From a bacterium (GTDB lineage Bacteria > Babelota > Babeliae > Babelales > JABGSX01): a stretch of 35,688 bases of DNA. Positions 8,133 through 16,937 of the stretch are shown here, piece by piece. Location: the NCBI GenBank assembly GCA_018647505.1, contig JABGSX010000052.1, positions 1-35,688 of the forward strand, read 5' to 3'. Position 1 is the stretch's first letter. The number at the start of each line of letters is the position of its first letter. Both the position numbers and the translations under genes were made by a program. The notes under the pieces are model-generated. The model did not search any database. It was given only the letters and a program-made list of their open reading frames with translations, and was not told where the DNA came from.

Positions 8133-10034
8133 ATGATAGTTTCATTTAAGCGTTTTCTACATGGACGGTTTGCAAAGGTTCTTTGGGGGCTTATCGCGTT
8201 AGGATTTGTTACCCCGTTTTTGATTCAAAGATTTGGTCCAGGGCCAAGGGTTGCCTTTGAAGTTGATGGAAAAAAAATATACTTATTCGAATTTAACGAG
8301 AAAGTTAAATCAGAACGAGAGCGGTTTTCTGGCTTTAAAAAGGAAGAGCGCGAATATTATAAGATTATCCTGGAATCGATGGGGGAAAGCACAGATCCTC
8401 AAGTGATGGCGTATGTTAATCTTATTAGAGAATCGCTTTTGAGTGACTTTTCAAGCAAATTGTCAATATCTCCTACTACAGACTTTGTTTTAAAATATGT
8501 TTCCGAAAAATTTCCGCATTACTTTACAGAAGGTAGGACTTTAGATTCGTTGCGCATGATGTTGCAGCAACAAGGAAAGACCCTTGAAGGGTTTATTGAG
8601 TCTGAAGGCGAGGAGCTGGCAAGAATGCTCAGCCTGGTCTTGGTTGGTCTTGCAACATATGTACCAAAGTTTCAAATTAAGCAGGAATGCATAAAAGAGT
8701 TTGTTCCTCGTAAATATTCTTTGTTGAAATTCCCATTTTCTGATTATGAAAAAAAGTCTAAGGGCGAGAAGGTTGACGAAAGTGAGCTTAAAAACTTTTT
8801 CAGAAAAGAAAACAAAGAATCAAAGCGATATTGGATACCGGAAAAGCGTGGTGGTAAGCAATGGGTCTTTGACTACAAACATTACAAGCTAAATGTTAGC
8901 GAAAAAGAGATTAACAGCTATTACAATTTAAACAAACATAAAGAGTTTTTGAAAAAGGCTGCCGAAGTAGAAATTCGTATGATTTTGTGTAAGGAGAAAA
9001 CAAAAGCGGATAAATTGTATCAGGAGCTTTCAAAAGACTCAAAAGAATTTGCGCAAGTTGCCAAGAAAGACTCTGAAGATGAAAAAACATCATCTAAGGG
9101 TGGTATGATTGGATTCATTAAAAAGGGTGAACTTGAAAGGTCGATAGAAAAGGCAGCTTTTTCTATTAAAAAAGATGGTGCAATTTCTAAAGTTGTAAAA
9201 GGTGAAAATGGCTTTGTAATAATACAGAGGGTTAGCAGGAAAAACTCAGAGTTTGTGCCATTGGAAAAGGTAAAAGATAAGATCGTAGAGCAAAAACAAA
9301 AAAACAAGTTTCCACGTATGTTTAAGGCTCAAATGAGCGCACTTGTAAGTGGCTATAAGCACAACAAGGCTTTGCTTGATAAAATTGTTAAAATGCATGG
9401 TGGAAAAAAGAAAAGCGTAGAGTTGATTGAGGACAATGGGTCCGATTTGGCTAAATGCTTATTCAAAACAAATAAGGATTCTCTGGGTTATTATACGTCT
9501 GATAATGAAGGCCATCTGTTGATTGTTGATAATGTCGAAAAAAGTTCTGTGGAAAAGTTTGACGATATTAAAAATAAAGTTGAAGAAGATTTTAATCAGT
9601 TTAGAGCTGCAGAGTTTTTAAAAAAGGCTTTAACCGAAGCTAAACAATCAGGAAAATCTCTTGAGGAGCTTGGTAAAGAACTAGATGAAAAGATAGAAGA
9701 AACTTCTTGGATTCGTCCAGATAATGCTATAGAGCATAAAAAAATGCTAAATAAAGGATTCCCTATTTCCACGATGCTTGAGCTTGAAAAGGTTGGAGCG
9801 ATTAGGGAATATTACAAGCCAAATAGTACAGACGATGGTTACATAGTTCGACTGGATAAGGCTGAAAGCATTGCTCCAGAAAAAGTATCAGAAAAGGAAG
9901 AGGAAATTGAGCCGCATCTTTACAAGACAGCACAATCACTTTGGACTGATAGCTTTATTGCGTCTTTGTACAGAAATGCTAAAATAAAACATATAGATTC
10001 ATTTATTAACACAAAAGAAGATCTTCCATTATGA
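8133..10034 (+). CDS. PpiD/SurA-like membrane-anchored peptidyl-prolyl isomerase chaperone
   Basis: The ATG at 8133 is chosen over the in-frame TTG at 8130, with AAAGG eight bases upstream. The 633-residue protein has one N-terminal membrane anchor (about residues 15-30), then a SurA_N-like helical region. A parvulin domain lies at about residues 270-375: [40 protein letters not shown] and [10 protein letters not shown] long helical C-terminal part follows. Length and order match PpiD (about 620 residues), a periplasmic chaperone for proteins leaving the Sec translocon. Its stop overlaps the recA start (ATGA), so the two are translationally coupled. Confidence 0.85.
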   Translation: MIVSFKRFLHGRFAKVLWGLIALGFVTPFLIQRFGPGPRVAFEVDGKKIYLFEFNEKVKSERERFSGFKKEEREYYKIILESMGESTDPQVMAYVNLIRESLLSDFSSKLSISPTTDFVLKYVSEKFPHYFTEGRTLDSLRMMLQQQGKTLEGFIESEGEELARMLSLVLVGLATYVPKFQIKQECIKEFVPRKYSLLKFPFSDYEKKSKGEKVDESELKNFFRKENKESKRYWIPEKRGGKQWVFDYKHYKLNVSEKEINSYYNLNKHKEFLKKAAEVEIRMILCKEKTKADKLYQELSKDSKEFAQVAKKDSEDEKTSSKGGMIGFIKKGELERSIEKAAFSIKKDGAISKVVKGENGFVIIQRVSRKNSEFVPLEKVKDKIVEQKQKNKFPRMFKAQMSALVSGYKHNKALLDKIVKMHGGKKKSVELIEDNGSDLAKCLFKTNKDSLGYYTSDNEGHLLIVDNVEKSSVEKFDDIKNKVEEDFNQFRAAEFLKKALTEAKQSGKSLEELGKELDEKIEETSWIRPDNAIEHKKMLNKGFPISTMLELEKVGAIREYYKPNSTDDGYIVRLDKAESIAPEKVSEKEEEIEPHLYKTAQSLWTDSFIASLYRNAKIKHIDSFINTKEDLPL

Positions 10035-11083
10035 AACAAAAAAAACAAGCAAAAGAGTCCCAAGAGGCAATAGTAGATATGGCAGCGAAGAGAGGGGCGT
10101 TGGAAGTGACATTTGCTCAAATTGACAAGCAGTATGGCAAGGGAGCAGTTATGCTTCTTGGGCAAAAGGCTGTAGTCGAGTGTGACTCAATTTCTACAGG
10201 ATCGATTTTAATCGACAACGCCGTTGGGGTTAACGGTCTTCCTAGAGGTAGAGTTATAGAAGTTTTTGGCCCGGAGTCATCTGGAAAAACAACGCTTGCG
10301 TTACATGCTTTAGCTCAGGCCCAGAAAAAAGGTGGAATTTGTGCATTTATAGATGCAGAACACGCTCTTGACCCTGGCCATGCTAGAAGATTGGGTGTAA
10401 ATACAGATGAATTAATTATTTCGCAGCCAGATTACGGAGAGCAGGCGTTGGACATTGTTGAAATGTTAACGCGATCAGGAGCTGTTGATATTATTGTTGT
10501 TGATTCTGTTGCGGCGTTAGTCCCAAAAAATGAACTTGAGGGTGATATGGGAGACCATCATGTTGGGCTTCAGGCAAGGTTAATGTCACAAGCGTTGCGC
10601 AAGTTAACACCGATTGTTCACAAATCAAAAACAATTTTGATTTTTATTAACCAAATAAGACAAAAGATAAGCTCAATGTCATTTGGGAATAATGAAACAA
10701 CTTCTGGTGGAAATGCTCTTAAGTTTTATTCGTCACTTCGTCTTGATGTAAGGCGAATTGGGGGACTGAAAAAAAATGATGTTCTTTTTGGCAATCGTAT
10801 AGCTGTTAAAGTTGTAAAAAATAAGGTTGCCGCACCATTTAAACGAGTTGAGTTAGACTTGTTGTTCACAGAAGGTATTAGCAGAGAACTGGATTTGCTC
10901 GATGCGGCTATTCACTTTAAAGTGATTAAGCAATCGGGATCGTGGTTTTCATTGGGCGATAAAAAGTTCGCTCAAGGAAGAGAACAGGCTTTAAGTTTTT
11001 TAAAAGAGCATTCTGATACTGCCGATGCCATTCATAATGAGGTGAAAGCAATGATAAGAGAACAGCAAAGTCAACCACGTTGA
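10031..11083 (+). CDS. recA: Recombinase RecA
   Basis: RecA forms ATP-dependent filaments on single-stranded DNA, drives strand exchange and promotes LexA-type self-cleavage. The 350-residue protein has Walker A G-P-E-S-S-G-K-T (80-87), the catalytic Glu region F-I-D-A-E-H-A-L-D (106-114), Walker B V-D-I-I-V-V-D-S (152-159), L1 around [11 protein letters not shown], and L2 N-Q-I-R-Q-K-I through [10 protein letters not shown] (207-233). It is full length. It starts inside the stop of the PpiD-like gene (ATGA overlap) with no promoter of its own visible, so expression seems tied to the upstream genes and not to an SOS-type operator. Confidence 0.98.
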   Translation: MKQKKQAKESQEAIVDMAAKRGALEVTFAQIDKQYGKGAVMLLGQKAVVECDSISTGSILIDNAVGVNGLPRGRVIEVFGPESSGKTTLALHALAQAQKKGGICAFIDAEHALDPGHARRLGVNTDELIISQPDYGEQALDIVEMLTRSGAVDIIVVDSVAALVPKNELEGDMGDHHVGLQARLMSQALRKLTPIVHKSKTILIFINQIRQKISSMSFGNNETTSGGNALKFYSSLRLDVRRIGGLKKNDVLFGNRIAVKVVKNKVAAPFKRVELDLLFTEGISRELDLLDAAIHFKVIKQSGSWFSLGDKKFAQGREQALSFLKEHSDTADAIHNEVKAMIREQQSQPR

Positions 11084-11105
11084 ATTTTTATATGATTGGG
11101 TACCA

Positions 11106-11651
11106 GTGAGAGAAAATAAAAAAAGTGGAAATATGCCTCTTGCAAATCACCTGATAAAATCTGAGAAGATTCAGGTTATTGCAGAAAACGGGGATAATAT
11201 TGGGGTTATATCCCGCTCCGATGCACTAAGAAAGGCAACGGAGGCTGAACTTGATCTTGTGCAAATTGCCGATAAGGGTGGCGAGGGTTACCCTGTTGCA
11301 AAAATAATGGATCTAGGTAAAGCTCTTTATGTTAGGAAGAAGAAGCAGGTTGAAGCAAAAAAACACCAGAAGATTATACAGATTAAAGAATTGAAATTCC
11401 GTCCAAAAATTGGCGAGCATGATTATATGACAAAAATGAACCATGCCCTTCAGTTTTTAAAAGATGGAAAGAGAGTGAAGATGACTCTTTTCTTCCGTGG
11501 TAGAGAAATGGCGACTAAGGAGGAGAGAGGTCGGGAACTGTTTGAAAAGATTGAAAAAACATTTGATGGTTTTGGTCTTGAAAACATGGTAAGAGACCGA
11601 GACTCAAGGGCTGGACCATTTTGGTCTCGCGTTTATTATTTAAAAAGTTAA
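11106..11651 (+). CDS. infC: Translation initiation factor IF-3
   Basis: IF-3 binds the 30S subunit, prevents premature 50S joining and checks the start codon. The 181-residue product has the N-domain (A-N-H-L-I-K-S-E-K-I-Q-V-I, G-V-I-S, E-L-D-L-V-Q-I, P-V-A-K-I-M-D-L-G-K) and the C-domain (I-K-E-L-K-F-R-P-K-I-G-E-H-D-Y, F-L-K-D-G-K-R-V-K, F-F-R-G-R-E-M). I use the GTG at 11106, which gives the family's usual leader of about 13 residues before the conserved Asn. An ATG at 11133 would shorten it. A weak start is normal for infC, whose product represses its own unusual start codon. rpmI and rplT follow, the standard order. Confidence 0.96.
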   Translation: MRENKKSGNMPLANHLIKSEKIQVIAENGDNIGVISRSDALRKATEAELDLVQIADKGGEGYPVAKIMDLGKALYVRKKKQVEAKKHQKIIQIKELKFRPKIGEHDYMTKMNHALQFLKDGKRVKMTLFFRGREMATKEERGRELFEKIEKTFDGFGLENMVRDRDSRAGPFWSRVYYLKS

Positions 11652-11672
11652 CAACAAAAACGGGTGATTAAT

Positions 11673-11867
11673 ATGCCAAAGATGAAAACGCACGCAGCAT
11701 CTAAAAAAAGGTTTAAAAAAGTTGGAAGCTCAAAGATTAAGAGATCAAGCGCCTATAGAAGGCACTTGTTAACAAAAAAGACAGCTAAGAGAAAGCGAGA
11801 TTTGAGAAAAGATGTATTTATAGATTCGGTTGATGCACCAAGAATGAAAGTATTGCTTCCATATTAA
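11673..11867 (+). CDS. rpmI: Ribosomal protein bL35
   Basis: The ATG at 11673 gives M-P-K-M-K-T-H-A-A-S-K-K-R-F-K, the universal bL35 start. The in-frame GTG three codons earlier is not needed. The 64-residue basic protein is full length and ends R-M-K-V-L-L-P-Y, with the Lys/Arg-rich middle (K-K-T-A-K-R-K-R-D-L-R) typical of bL35. GGGTG upstream serves as a modest ribosome binding site. It lies between infC and rplT. Confidence 0.97.
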   Translation: MPKMKTHAASKKRFKKVGSSKIKRSSAYRRHLLTKKTAKRKRDLRKDVFIDSVDAPRMKVLLPY

Positions 11868-11931
11868 AGAATTTATTAATTCCAGATGTAATGTTAAAAT
11901 TTAAAATTTAAAATTTTGTAAAAGGAAATAT

Positions 11932-12303
11932 ATGACACGTGTAGCACGTGGGATTGTGACACGCAAAAAGCATAAAAGGTTAATTAAAAAGGCTAAGGGC
12001 TTTTGGGGACAACGCAAAAATGTTTTTAGAAGAGCAAAAGAGACTCTTTTAAGGGCTATGGCTTACGCGTTTAAAGGTAGAAAACTAAAAAAACGTGACA
12101 CAAGAGCGTTGTTTATAACTAGAATTAATGCAGCTGTAAGAAATCATGGATTGTCATATAGTACATTTATACATGGTCTTGATAAAGCTAAAATTCTATT
12201 AAATAGAAAGATGCTTAGTCAGATTGCAATATTTGATCCAGACGTTTTTGCCAAGATTGCATCTGAGGCAAAAGGAGTGCAAAAGAAAAAAGAAGAGCTG
12301 TAG
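11932..12303 (+). CDS. rplT: Ribosomal protein bL20
   Basis: This 123-residue protein begins M-T-R-V-A-R-G and contains R-K-K-H-K-R-L-I-K-K-A-K-G-F-W-G-Q-R-K-N-V-F-R-R-A-K split over the 23S-binding N-terminal helix. The globular part has R-D-T-R-A-L-F-I-T-R-I-N-A-A-V-R-N-H-G-L-S-Y. bL20 is essential for early 50S assembly and in several phyla represses its own operon through the mRNA leader. The 64-bp AT-rich gap before it (11868-11931) holds a triple AAAATTT repeat but no pseudoknot I can see. AAAGGAAA precedes the ATG. Confidence 0.97.
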   Translation: MTRVARGIVTRKKHKRLIKKAKGFWGQRKNVFRRAKETLLRAMAYAFKGRKLKKRDTRALFITRINAAVRNHGLSYSTFIHGLDKAKILLNRKMLSQIAIFDPDVFAKIASEAKGVQKKKEEL

Positions 12304-12304
12304 C

Positions 12305-12346
12305 TTGACAAGTATTTGTGCTTTGAATTAAATTGCTAAGTATAAT
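12305..12346 (+). promoter_or_regulatory. Promoter region for the zapB-like/zapA genes
   Basis: A perfect -35 TTGACA (12305-12310) begins two bases after the rplT stop. At 17 bp it is followed by TTAAAT (12328-12333). A perfect TATAAT (12341-12346) lies further on and could pair with TTGTGC (12316-12321, 19 bp). Which pair is used cannot be decided by eye, but a promoter here is likely. Confidence 0.5.
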
Positions 12347-12367
12347 GAAAATTGTTAAGGGGAGATA

Positions 12368-12616
12368 ATGGAAGTGTTAGATGCTCTTGAAAAAAAAGTA
12401 GTTGGATTGTTAGAGTCGGCCAATAGGCTGAAAGAGCAAAGTAGCACTTTGTTGAAAGAAAACGAAGGGCTAAAAGAGAGGGTGCAGACTCTTGAGGCTC
12501 GACTTGAAATAGGTAGTGAGAATAGCAAAGAGTTGATCAGCGATCGCGCAGAGGTAAAGACATCGGTTGACGGGTTGATTGCTGACATAAATTCGTTTAT
12601 AGATAGCGAAGATTGA
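12368..12616 (+). CDS. Small coiled-coil protein, ZapB-like
   Basis: This 82-residue protein is almost entirely predicted coiled coil: L-D-A-L-E-K-K-V-V-G-L-L-E, then L-K-E-N-E-G-L-K-E-R-V-Q-T-L-E-A-R-L with Leu at heptad positions. Short coiled-coil proteins of this size located directly before zapA are common in proteobacteria, and ZapB itself is a coiled-coil partner of ZapA at the Z-ring. The assignment rests on size, coiled coil and neighbour, not on diagnostic residues. AAGGGGAG precedes the ATG. Its stop overlaps a possible TTG start of zapA. Confidence 0.55.
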   Translation: MEVLDALEKKVVGLLESANRLKEQSSTLLKENEGLKERVQTLEARLEIGSENSKELISDRAEVKTSVDGLIADINSFIDSED

Positions 12617-12624
12617 ATAAAACT

Positions 12625-12909
12625 ATGAATGAAACAAAACGATATACGGTTTCTATTTTGGGAGAATCATATACGTTGCTGAGTGATGATACAGAAGAAC
12701 ATATACTCCAAACAGCACGAATGGTTAATAGTTTGTTGAAGGATATATTGGAAAAGACGAGTGTAACCGATACAAAGCGAGCGGCAGTGTTGGTTGCGTT
12801 TAGATTCGCAAGCAAATTGATCCGAGTAGAAACTAATAAAGCAGAACAAGAAGGAATGTGTAACAAGCTTATTGATTTAATTGACGAAAAGTCTGAAATG
12901 TTAGATTAA
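12625..12909 (+). CDS. zapA: Cell division protein ZapA
   Basis: ZapA cross-links FtsZ protofilaments. The protein has the N-terminal strand and turn R-Y-T-V-S-I-L-G-E-S-Y-T-L-L-S-D and then I-L-Q-T-A-R-M-V-N-S-L-L-K-D-I. The helix V-T-D-T-K-R-A-A-V-L-V-A-F-R-F-A-S-K-L is the family's dimer/tetramer helix. I give the ATG at 12625 (94 residues). An in-frame TTG at 12613 overlaps the stop of the preceding gene (TTGA) and would add four residues, and coupling from there is possible. Neither start has a strong ribosome binding site. The length fits the family. Confidence 0.85.
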   Translation: MNETKRYTVSILGESYTLLSDDTEEHILQTARMVNSLLKDILEKTSVTDTKRAAVLVAFRFASKLIRVETNKAEQEGMCNKLIDLIDEKSEMLD

Positions 12910-12930
12910 ATTAAATTATATCAGATTATT

Positions 12931-13068
12931 AAGTCGCATAACTTTGTGTTTTTTATTGTTTGGCTTCTCTCTTTTTGAGTATCTCTTAGGATTCTCAACT
13001 CTTTATAATCTCTAATTCTTTTCAAGTCTAGTTTAAAGTTTTTTATTTTTGTGTATGACGATTTTTTG
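12931..13068 (+). ncRNA. Candidate structured RNA downstream of zapA (speculative)
   Basis: The 208-bp gap between zapA and rny has no ORF. AAGTCG-CATA (12931-12940) can pair with TATG-A-CGATT (13054-13063), a ten-pair closing stem with one bulge and one G-U pair, directly followed by a T-run. Inside, AACTTT/AAAGTT can pair, and TTGAG-T-ATC (12975-12983) pairs with GAT-T-CTCAA (12990-12998) around a six-base loop. 6S RNA often lies just after zapA, which makes the position suggestive. The sequence has few GC pairs, and I see no clear 6S bubble or strong promoter. Confidence 0.2.
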
Positions 13069-13117
13069 TTGTCGCATCTAGAAATTGTGTGGTTATGATT
13101 TGAAATTAGGATGAATT

Positions 13118-14680
13118 ATGGTTGAGTTAATCAGTGTTGTAGGGATTTCGGGGCTTTCCCTTGTTGGGGTAAGCTTGTTGCTTTTTGGTTATTCGATGAT
13201 GCGAATCAAAAAGTCTCAGGTTCTTTTGTCAAAGTCTGTCAATAGATGGAAAAATACCAAGCGTGAAATTGAGAACGAGCGTCGAGAGGCTTTTTTAAAA
13301 GTAAAAGACGAAATATACAAACGAAGAAATGAGTTTGAATTAGAGATTAAACGAGAGCGCTTTGAGTTGGAACGTTTGAAAAATAAGATCAATTCAAAAT
13401 ATGAGACTCTTGAGCAAAAAGAAGAAAGTATGGAGCATTCCAAGCTTGAGCTTCAACAAAAGGAGCGCGAGCTGTCACGTCTTTCAGATAAAATTCGTAT
13501 AGATGAAAGTAAATTAAAGAGCGTATACAATGAGCTCATTAGCAAATTAGAAGCTATAAGTGGAATGACAAAAGATGAAGCAAAAAAGGCTTTGTTTGAT
13601 TCGCTTGATTCTGAGGTGAGATTTGCAAATGAAAAGTGGATTCAGAAAGTTGAAGAAGAGGCGCGGCAACTTGCCAAACAAAAGGCAATAGATATTGTTA
13701 TTGGTGCTATGCAGCGATATACAACCGAGCAGGTTTCTCCGCATTCTTCGTGTGTTGTCCATTTGCCAAATGATGATATGAAGGGGCGCATTATCGGTAA
13801 AGAGGGTCGCAATATCAAGGCTCTTGAACTTTCAACTGGGATGGAGTTTGTAATTGGAGAAACGCCGGAGATTATTACAATTTCAGGATTTAATCCGATT
13901 CGAAGAGAAATAGCAAAGCAGGCTCTGGATAGGTTGATTGCTGATGGTCGAATCAATCCAACACGAATAGAAGAAACTGTTGCGCGGTGTGAAAAAGAAA
14001 TAAACGAAACGATTGATGAAATTGGAAAAGGTGTTGTTTTAGAGTTTAACTTGCAAGGAGTTCACAAGGACCTTGTGACGATGCTTGGCAAACTTCATTT
14101 TCGAACCAGTTTTTCACAAAATGTTTTAGAGCATAGTAAAGAGGTTGGCTCTCTTGCTCGGATGATAGCCGAAGAGCTTGGCTTGGATGGTGACGTGGCG
14201 CTCAGAGCTGGTCTTTTGCATGATGTTGGAAAAGCTGTTAGTGAGGAGGTCGAAGGGCCACATGCAATTGTGGGTGGAGATGCTGCAAAGCGTTGTGGCG
14301 AGAGATCCGAAATTGTTAATGCAATAGCTGCTCACCACGAAGAAATTCCGTTTGCATCGTTTTATGCTCCAATAGTTCTTATTGCAGACTCTATTTCTGC
14401 ATCACGGCCTGGTGCGCGCAGAGAAACATTAGCCGCATATCTTAAGCGTCTTGAAAGGTTGGAAGAAATAGCAAATACATTTGATGGTATCAAAAAGGCA
14501 TATGCACTTCAGGCTGGTAGAGAAATCCGAATCATTGTTGAAGAAAATACAGTCAATGATGAAAAGGCTCAAGAACTAGCTAGAAATATTGCAATTAAAG
14601 TTGAAGAAGAGTTGAGTTTTCCTGGTCAGATCAAAGTTAATGTGATTAGGGAAAAACGATCTATAGAATATGCTAGATAG
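13118..14680 (+). CDS. rny: Ribonuclease Y
   Basis: RNase Y is a membrane-bound endonuclease that starts mRNA decay. The 520-residue protein has an N-terminal membrane helix (about residues 5-26) and a long charged coiled coil to about 150. A KH domain follows (V-H-L-P-N-D-D-M-K-G-R-I-I-G-K-E-G-R-N-I, about 208-275), then an HD domain (V-L-E-H-S-K-E-V and L-L-H-D-V-G-K-A, then A-A-H-H-E-E). The C-terminus ends I-K-V-N-V-I-R-E. Length and order match the family exactly. AGG lies seven bases before the ATG at 13118. An out-of-frame ATG at 13111 encodes only four residues. The YmdB-like gene follows after 12 bp, as in Bacillus. Confidence 0.96.
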   Translation: MVELISVVGISGLSLVGVSLLLFGYSMMRIKKSQVLLSKSVNRWKNTKREIENERREAFLKVKDEIYKRRNEFELEIKRERFELERLKNKINSKYETLEQKEESMEHSKLELQQKERELSRLSDKIRIDESKLKSVYNELISKLEAISGMTKDEAKKALFDSLDSEVRFANEKWIQKVEEEARQLAKQKAIDIVIGAMQRYTTEQVSPHSSCVVHLPNDDMKGRIIGKEGRNIKALELSTGMEFVIGETPEIITISGFNPIRREIAKQALDRLIADGRINPTRIEETVARCEKEINETIDEIGKGVVLEFNLQGVHKDLVTMLGKLHFRTSFSQNVLEHSKEVGSLARMIAEELGLDGDVALRAGLLHDVGKAVSEEVEGPHAIVGGDAAKRCGERSEIVNAIAAHHEEIPFASFYAPIVLIADSISASRPGARRETLAAYLKRLERLEEIANTFDGIKKAYALQAGREIRIIVEENTVNDEKAQELARNIAIKVEEELSFPGQIKVNVIREKRSIEYAR

Positions 14681-14692
14681 GATATTTTAAAA

Positions 14693-15493
14693 ATGAAAGA
14701 AAAAATACGGATTTTGGCATTGGGAGACATAATTGGGAGTTCTGGTAGAACCGTTTTCCAAAAACATATACAAAACTTAAAAGAAACATATAATGTGGAT
14801 TTTGTTGTTGTGAACGGAGAAAATAGCTCTCATGGCAGAGGCATTACAACAAAAATTGCTCGTTTTTTTAAGCAGCACGGAGTGGATGCGATTACTTCTG
14901 GAAATCATATATGGGCCAATAAAGAAGTTTTCAAGTTTATGGATGAAGAGCAGTATGTTTTGCGTCCTGCAAACTATCCAGGGGGTTGCCCAGGTTCTGG
15001 CTATGCATTGGTAGAAAAAGACGGAGTTCGAATTGCGGTTGTAAATGTTCAGGGGCGTGTTTTTATGCGCGATACCATAGATTGTCCGTTTAGAACATTG
15101 GAATCGTTGTTGGTTTTTCTAAAAACAAAAACTAATATTATTTTTGTGGATTTCCACGCAGAGGCAACATCAGAAAAACTTGGTCTCGCCTATTATTTGG
15201 ATGGACAGATAAGTGCTCTTGTTGGTACGCATACTCATGTACAAACTGCAGATGAGCGTATTTTGGAAGGTGGCACAGCTTACATAACAGATTTGGGAAT
15301 GGCTGGATCGTTTGATTCTATGATAGGCATGAAAAAGGGCCCAATTATTGATCGCTTTATTACCCAGATGCCACGTAAATTTGAGGTTTCGGAGTCTTCG
15401 CCATTTATATTGACAGGTGCTTGCATAGAAGTAGACGTTGAGAGTGGTAAGGCGACAAGTATTGAAAGAGTCTTTGTAAAAGATGAAGGGTGA
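14693..15493 (+). CDS. ymdB: YmdB-like 2',3'-cyclic-nucleotide phosphodiesterase (TIGR00282 family)
   Basis: This family of dimetal phosphoesterases hydrolyses 2',3'-cyclic nucleotides in Bacillus, where it is encoded next to rny. The 266-residue protein has metal ligands in L-A-L-G-D-I-I-G (Asp12), V-V-N-G-E-N-S (Glu43, Asn44), S-G-N-H-I-W (Asn71), V-D-F-H-A-E-A-T-S-E-K and G-T-H-T-H-V-Q-T-A-D. T-D-L-G-M-A-G near the C-terminus is also family-typical. The length is normal. It is 12 bp after rny with a short AGGA before the ATG, so the two are probably in one operon. Confidence 0.92.
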   Translation: MKEKIRILALGDIIGSSGRTVFQKHIQNLKETYNVDFVVVNGENSSHGRGITTKIARFFKQHGVDAITSGNHIWANKEVFKFMDEEQYVLRPANYPGGCPGSGYALVEKDGVRIAVVNVQGRVFMRDTIDCPFRTLESLLVFLKTKTNIIFVDFHAEATSEKLGLAYYLDGQISALVGTHTHVQTADERILEGGTAYITDLGMAGSFDSMIGMKKGPIIDRFITQMPRKFEVSESSPFILTGACIEVDVESGKATSIERVFVKDEG

Positions 15494-15498
15494 ATTAT

Positions 15499-15687
15499 AT
15501 GATTAAAAGTTTTGCATCTAAAATTATTGGCTTTGCTGTACTTACATTTTTTGTAAATTCTTCAGCAGCGTGCTCTTGTGAGAGTGGTTGCTGCTTGTGG
15601 ATGAAAATTCCCCTGGCTATTTTGGTAATTAGCGTAATTTTATTTTTTGTTAAAAAAGGGTGCAAGAATTGCAAAAACTGCAAATGA
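15499..15687 (+). CDS. Tiny Cys-rich membrane protein, unknown function
   Basis: I choose the ATG at 15499 (62 residues) with AAGGG eight bases upstream; the frame is open from a GTG at 15490. A hydrophobic N-terminal segment (S-K-I-I-G-F-A-V-L-T-F-F-V) ends in S-S-A-A, a plausible signal or first membrane helix. Next comes C-S-C-E-S-G-C-C, then a second membrane helix (I-P-L-A-I-L-V-I-S-V-I-L-F-F-V) and the tail K-K-G-C-K-N-C-K-N-C-K. Seven Cys in 62 residues arranged as two clusters flanking a membrane helix suggests metal or redox chemistry, but this is inference. It follows the ymdB-like gene almost without a gap. Confidence 0.65.
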   Translation: MIKSFASKIIGFAVLTFFVNSSAACSCESGCCLWMKIPLAILVISVILFFVKKGCKNCKNCK

Positions 15688-15719
15688 AGTTTTGCTTTTT
15701 AAATTTACAAGCAAAAACT
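15688..15719 (+). promoter_or_regulatory. Intercistronic hairpin abutting the EamA ribosome binding site
   Basis: AGTTTTGCTT (15688-15697) pairs with AAGCAAAAACT (15709-15719) with one bulged A. It sits directly after the stop of the Cys-rich gene and one base before AAGGAGGG (15721). It could act as a weak processing or translation-control structure, or simply as a weak terminator. Confidence 0.35.
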
Positions 15720-15732
15720 AAAGGAGGGCTTT

Positions 15733-16668
15733 TTGGGTAATATTATTTCTATGATTCTTATTGGTCTTTTGTATTCTATTTTTGCATTTGATTTTGTTTT
15801 ATGTAAACTATTTCTGAATTATTCTCCTCCATTTTTTGGCATTGGGTTGCGTATGCTTTTTGCTGGCATAGTTATTATGCTTTTTTGCTTTTTTCGTTAT
15901 CCGGCCAAAAAGCTTTTTAATAAAACAACATGGACAGAGATTCTTGCTTTAGGATTTTTTAGGGCTGTTATTGTTAATGGTCTTTCAATTTGGGGTGTTC
16001 AGTATATATCCGCAACTAAAGCTTGTTTTGTTTATAATTTTTCACCATTTTTTGCTGTATTTTTTGGATTTCTTTTTTTGAAAGAAAAAATTTCACCAAA
16101 ATCATTTCTTGGAATAATAGTTGGATTTCTTGGATCAATAATCATTTTATGGCCTGACTCTCCTGGTGAAAGTGGGCTAGCAACATTGTTTTTTCTATCA
16201 ACAGCAGAGTTGTCACAGCTTTTAGCCGGTATGGGTTCTGCAATTGGTTGGACTCTTATGAAAAAAATTGTAAATAGAGGCGGCAATTTTTTTGCGGTGA
16301 ATGGTGCTAGTTTTATTTTTGGTGGTATTTTGTCGCTTATTGTTTCGGTTTTTGTTGGAGAATGGTCTGGAGTTCTAGTTGGTTCATGGAAGTTTGTAAT
16401 ATTTTATGTGGTTTTAATAGGAATCCTGGACAATGTGGTTGGTTATAATTTGTTTTCTTTTTTGCTAAAAAAATATTCATCGACATTTATAGTTTTTGCA
16501 GGATTAGCATCTCCATTTCTTGTTGGCTTTTTTGGGCTTATTTTTTTGGGCGAAAGAATTTATTCATCATTTCTAATTTCAGCAGTGTTTGTTTTTGCTG
16601 GTTTATGTCTTTTTTATTATTATGAAGTTCGGCCTAAAATAGAAGAGAGCTCAAACGTAGGGCCCTAA
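15733..16668 (+). CDS. EamA/DMT-superfamily transporter
   Basis: This 311-residue, ten-helix membrane protein is made of two EamA halves. The first half contains F-G-I-G-L-R-M-L-F-A-G and ends L-K-E-K-I-S-P-K-S-F-L-G-I-I-V-G-F-L-G. The second half ends L-G-E-R-I-Y-S-S-F-L-I-S-A-V-F-V-F-A-G. This internal duplication with L-x-E-x-I motifs is typical of drug/metabolite exporters; the substrate is unknown. The start is a TTG at 15733 because a strong AAGGAGGG lies five bases upstream. The first in-frame ATG (15751) is too far from it. The stop lies inside a small hairpin (16658-16675). Confidence 0.85.
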   Translation: MGNIISMILIGLLYSIFAFDFVLCKLFLNYSPPFFGIGLRMLFAGIVIMLFCFFRYPAKKLFNKTTWTEILALGFFRAVIVNGLSIWGVQYISATKACFVYNFSPFFAVFFGFLFLKEKISPKSFLGIIVGFLGSIIILWPDSPGESGLATLFFLSTAELSQLLAGMGSAIGWTLMKKIVNRGGNFFAVNGASFIFGGILSLIVSVFVGEWSGVLVGSWKFVIFYVVLIGILDNVVGYNLFSFLLKKYSSTFIVFAGLASPFLVGFFGLIFLGERIYSSFLISAVFVFAGLCLFYYYEVRPKIEESSNVGP

Positions 16669-16675
16669 GGCCTTA
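16658..16675 (+). terminator. Weak intrinsic terminator candidate after the EamA gene
   Basis: TAGGGCC (16658-16664) pairs with GGCCTTA (16669-16675, one G-U pair) around CTAA, followed by TTTGTT. The stem overlaps the stop codon. It is the only terminator-like element at the end of the housekeeping run. Confidence 0.4.
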
Positions 16676-16937
16676 TTTGTTAATGTAAAAATATTAGTGG
16701 TAAATTGTAACGATTTTATTGTGTGCCTAGCGAATGTTAGAGAAATTGTTTTGATTCAAAAGAGACGCGTTTTTTTTAGCTATATTATATTAAACACTTT
16801 TTTTAATTCAGCCAGAGAGATGTTTTTGTGGGCGACAACAAGAAAGTTGCATGCTGAAAGGTTGAGCTTGTTTTATTATTTTTTCAAATTGGAATGTAGT
16901 ATGAATAGGTCTTTTTCATAAAATTTATATAAATGTA
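16676..16937. other. Non-coding stretch without recognised content
   Basis: Together with the promoter and repeats that follow, this makes a 365-bp gap between the EamA gene and the ribbon-helix-helix gene. It is AT-rich. I see no tRNA, no inverted repeats of note and no ORF with a credible ribosome binding site. The open frame 16697-16921 starts with GTG and has an atypical composition. Confidence 0.5.

Noticed and set aside
10020-10040. LexA/SOS box for recA
   Set aside because: recA overlaps the preceding gene by four bases and there is no palindromic operator in the vicinity.
16697-16921. Open frame of 74 codons before the RHH gene
   Set aside because: It starts with GTG without a ribosome binding site, has an unusual composition (F/Y/C/R rich) and resembles no protein; probably chance.
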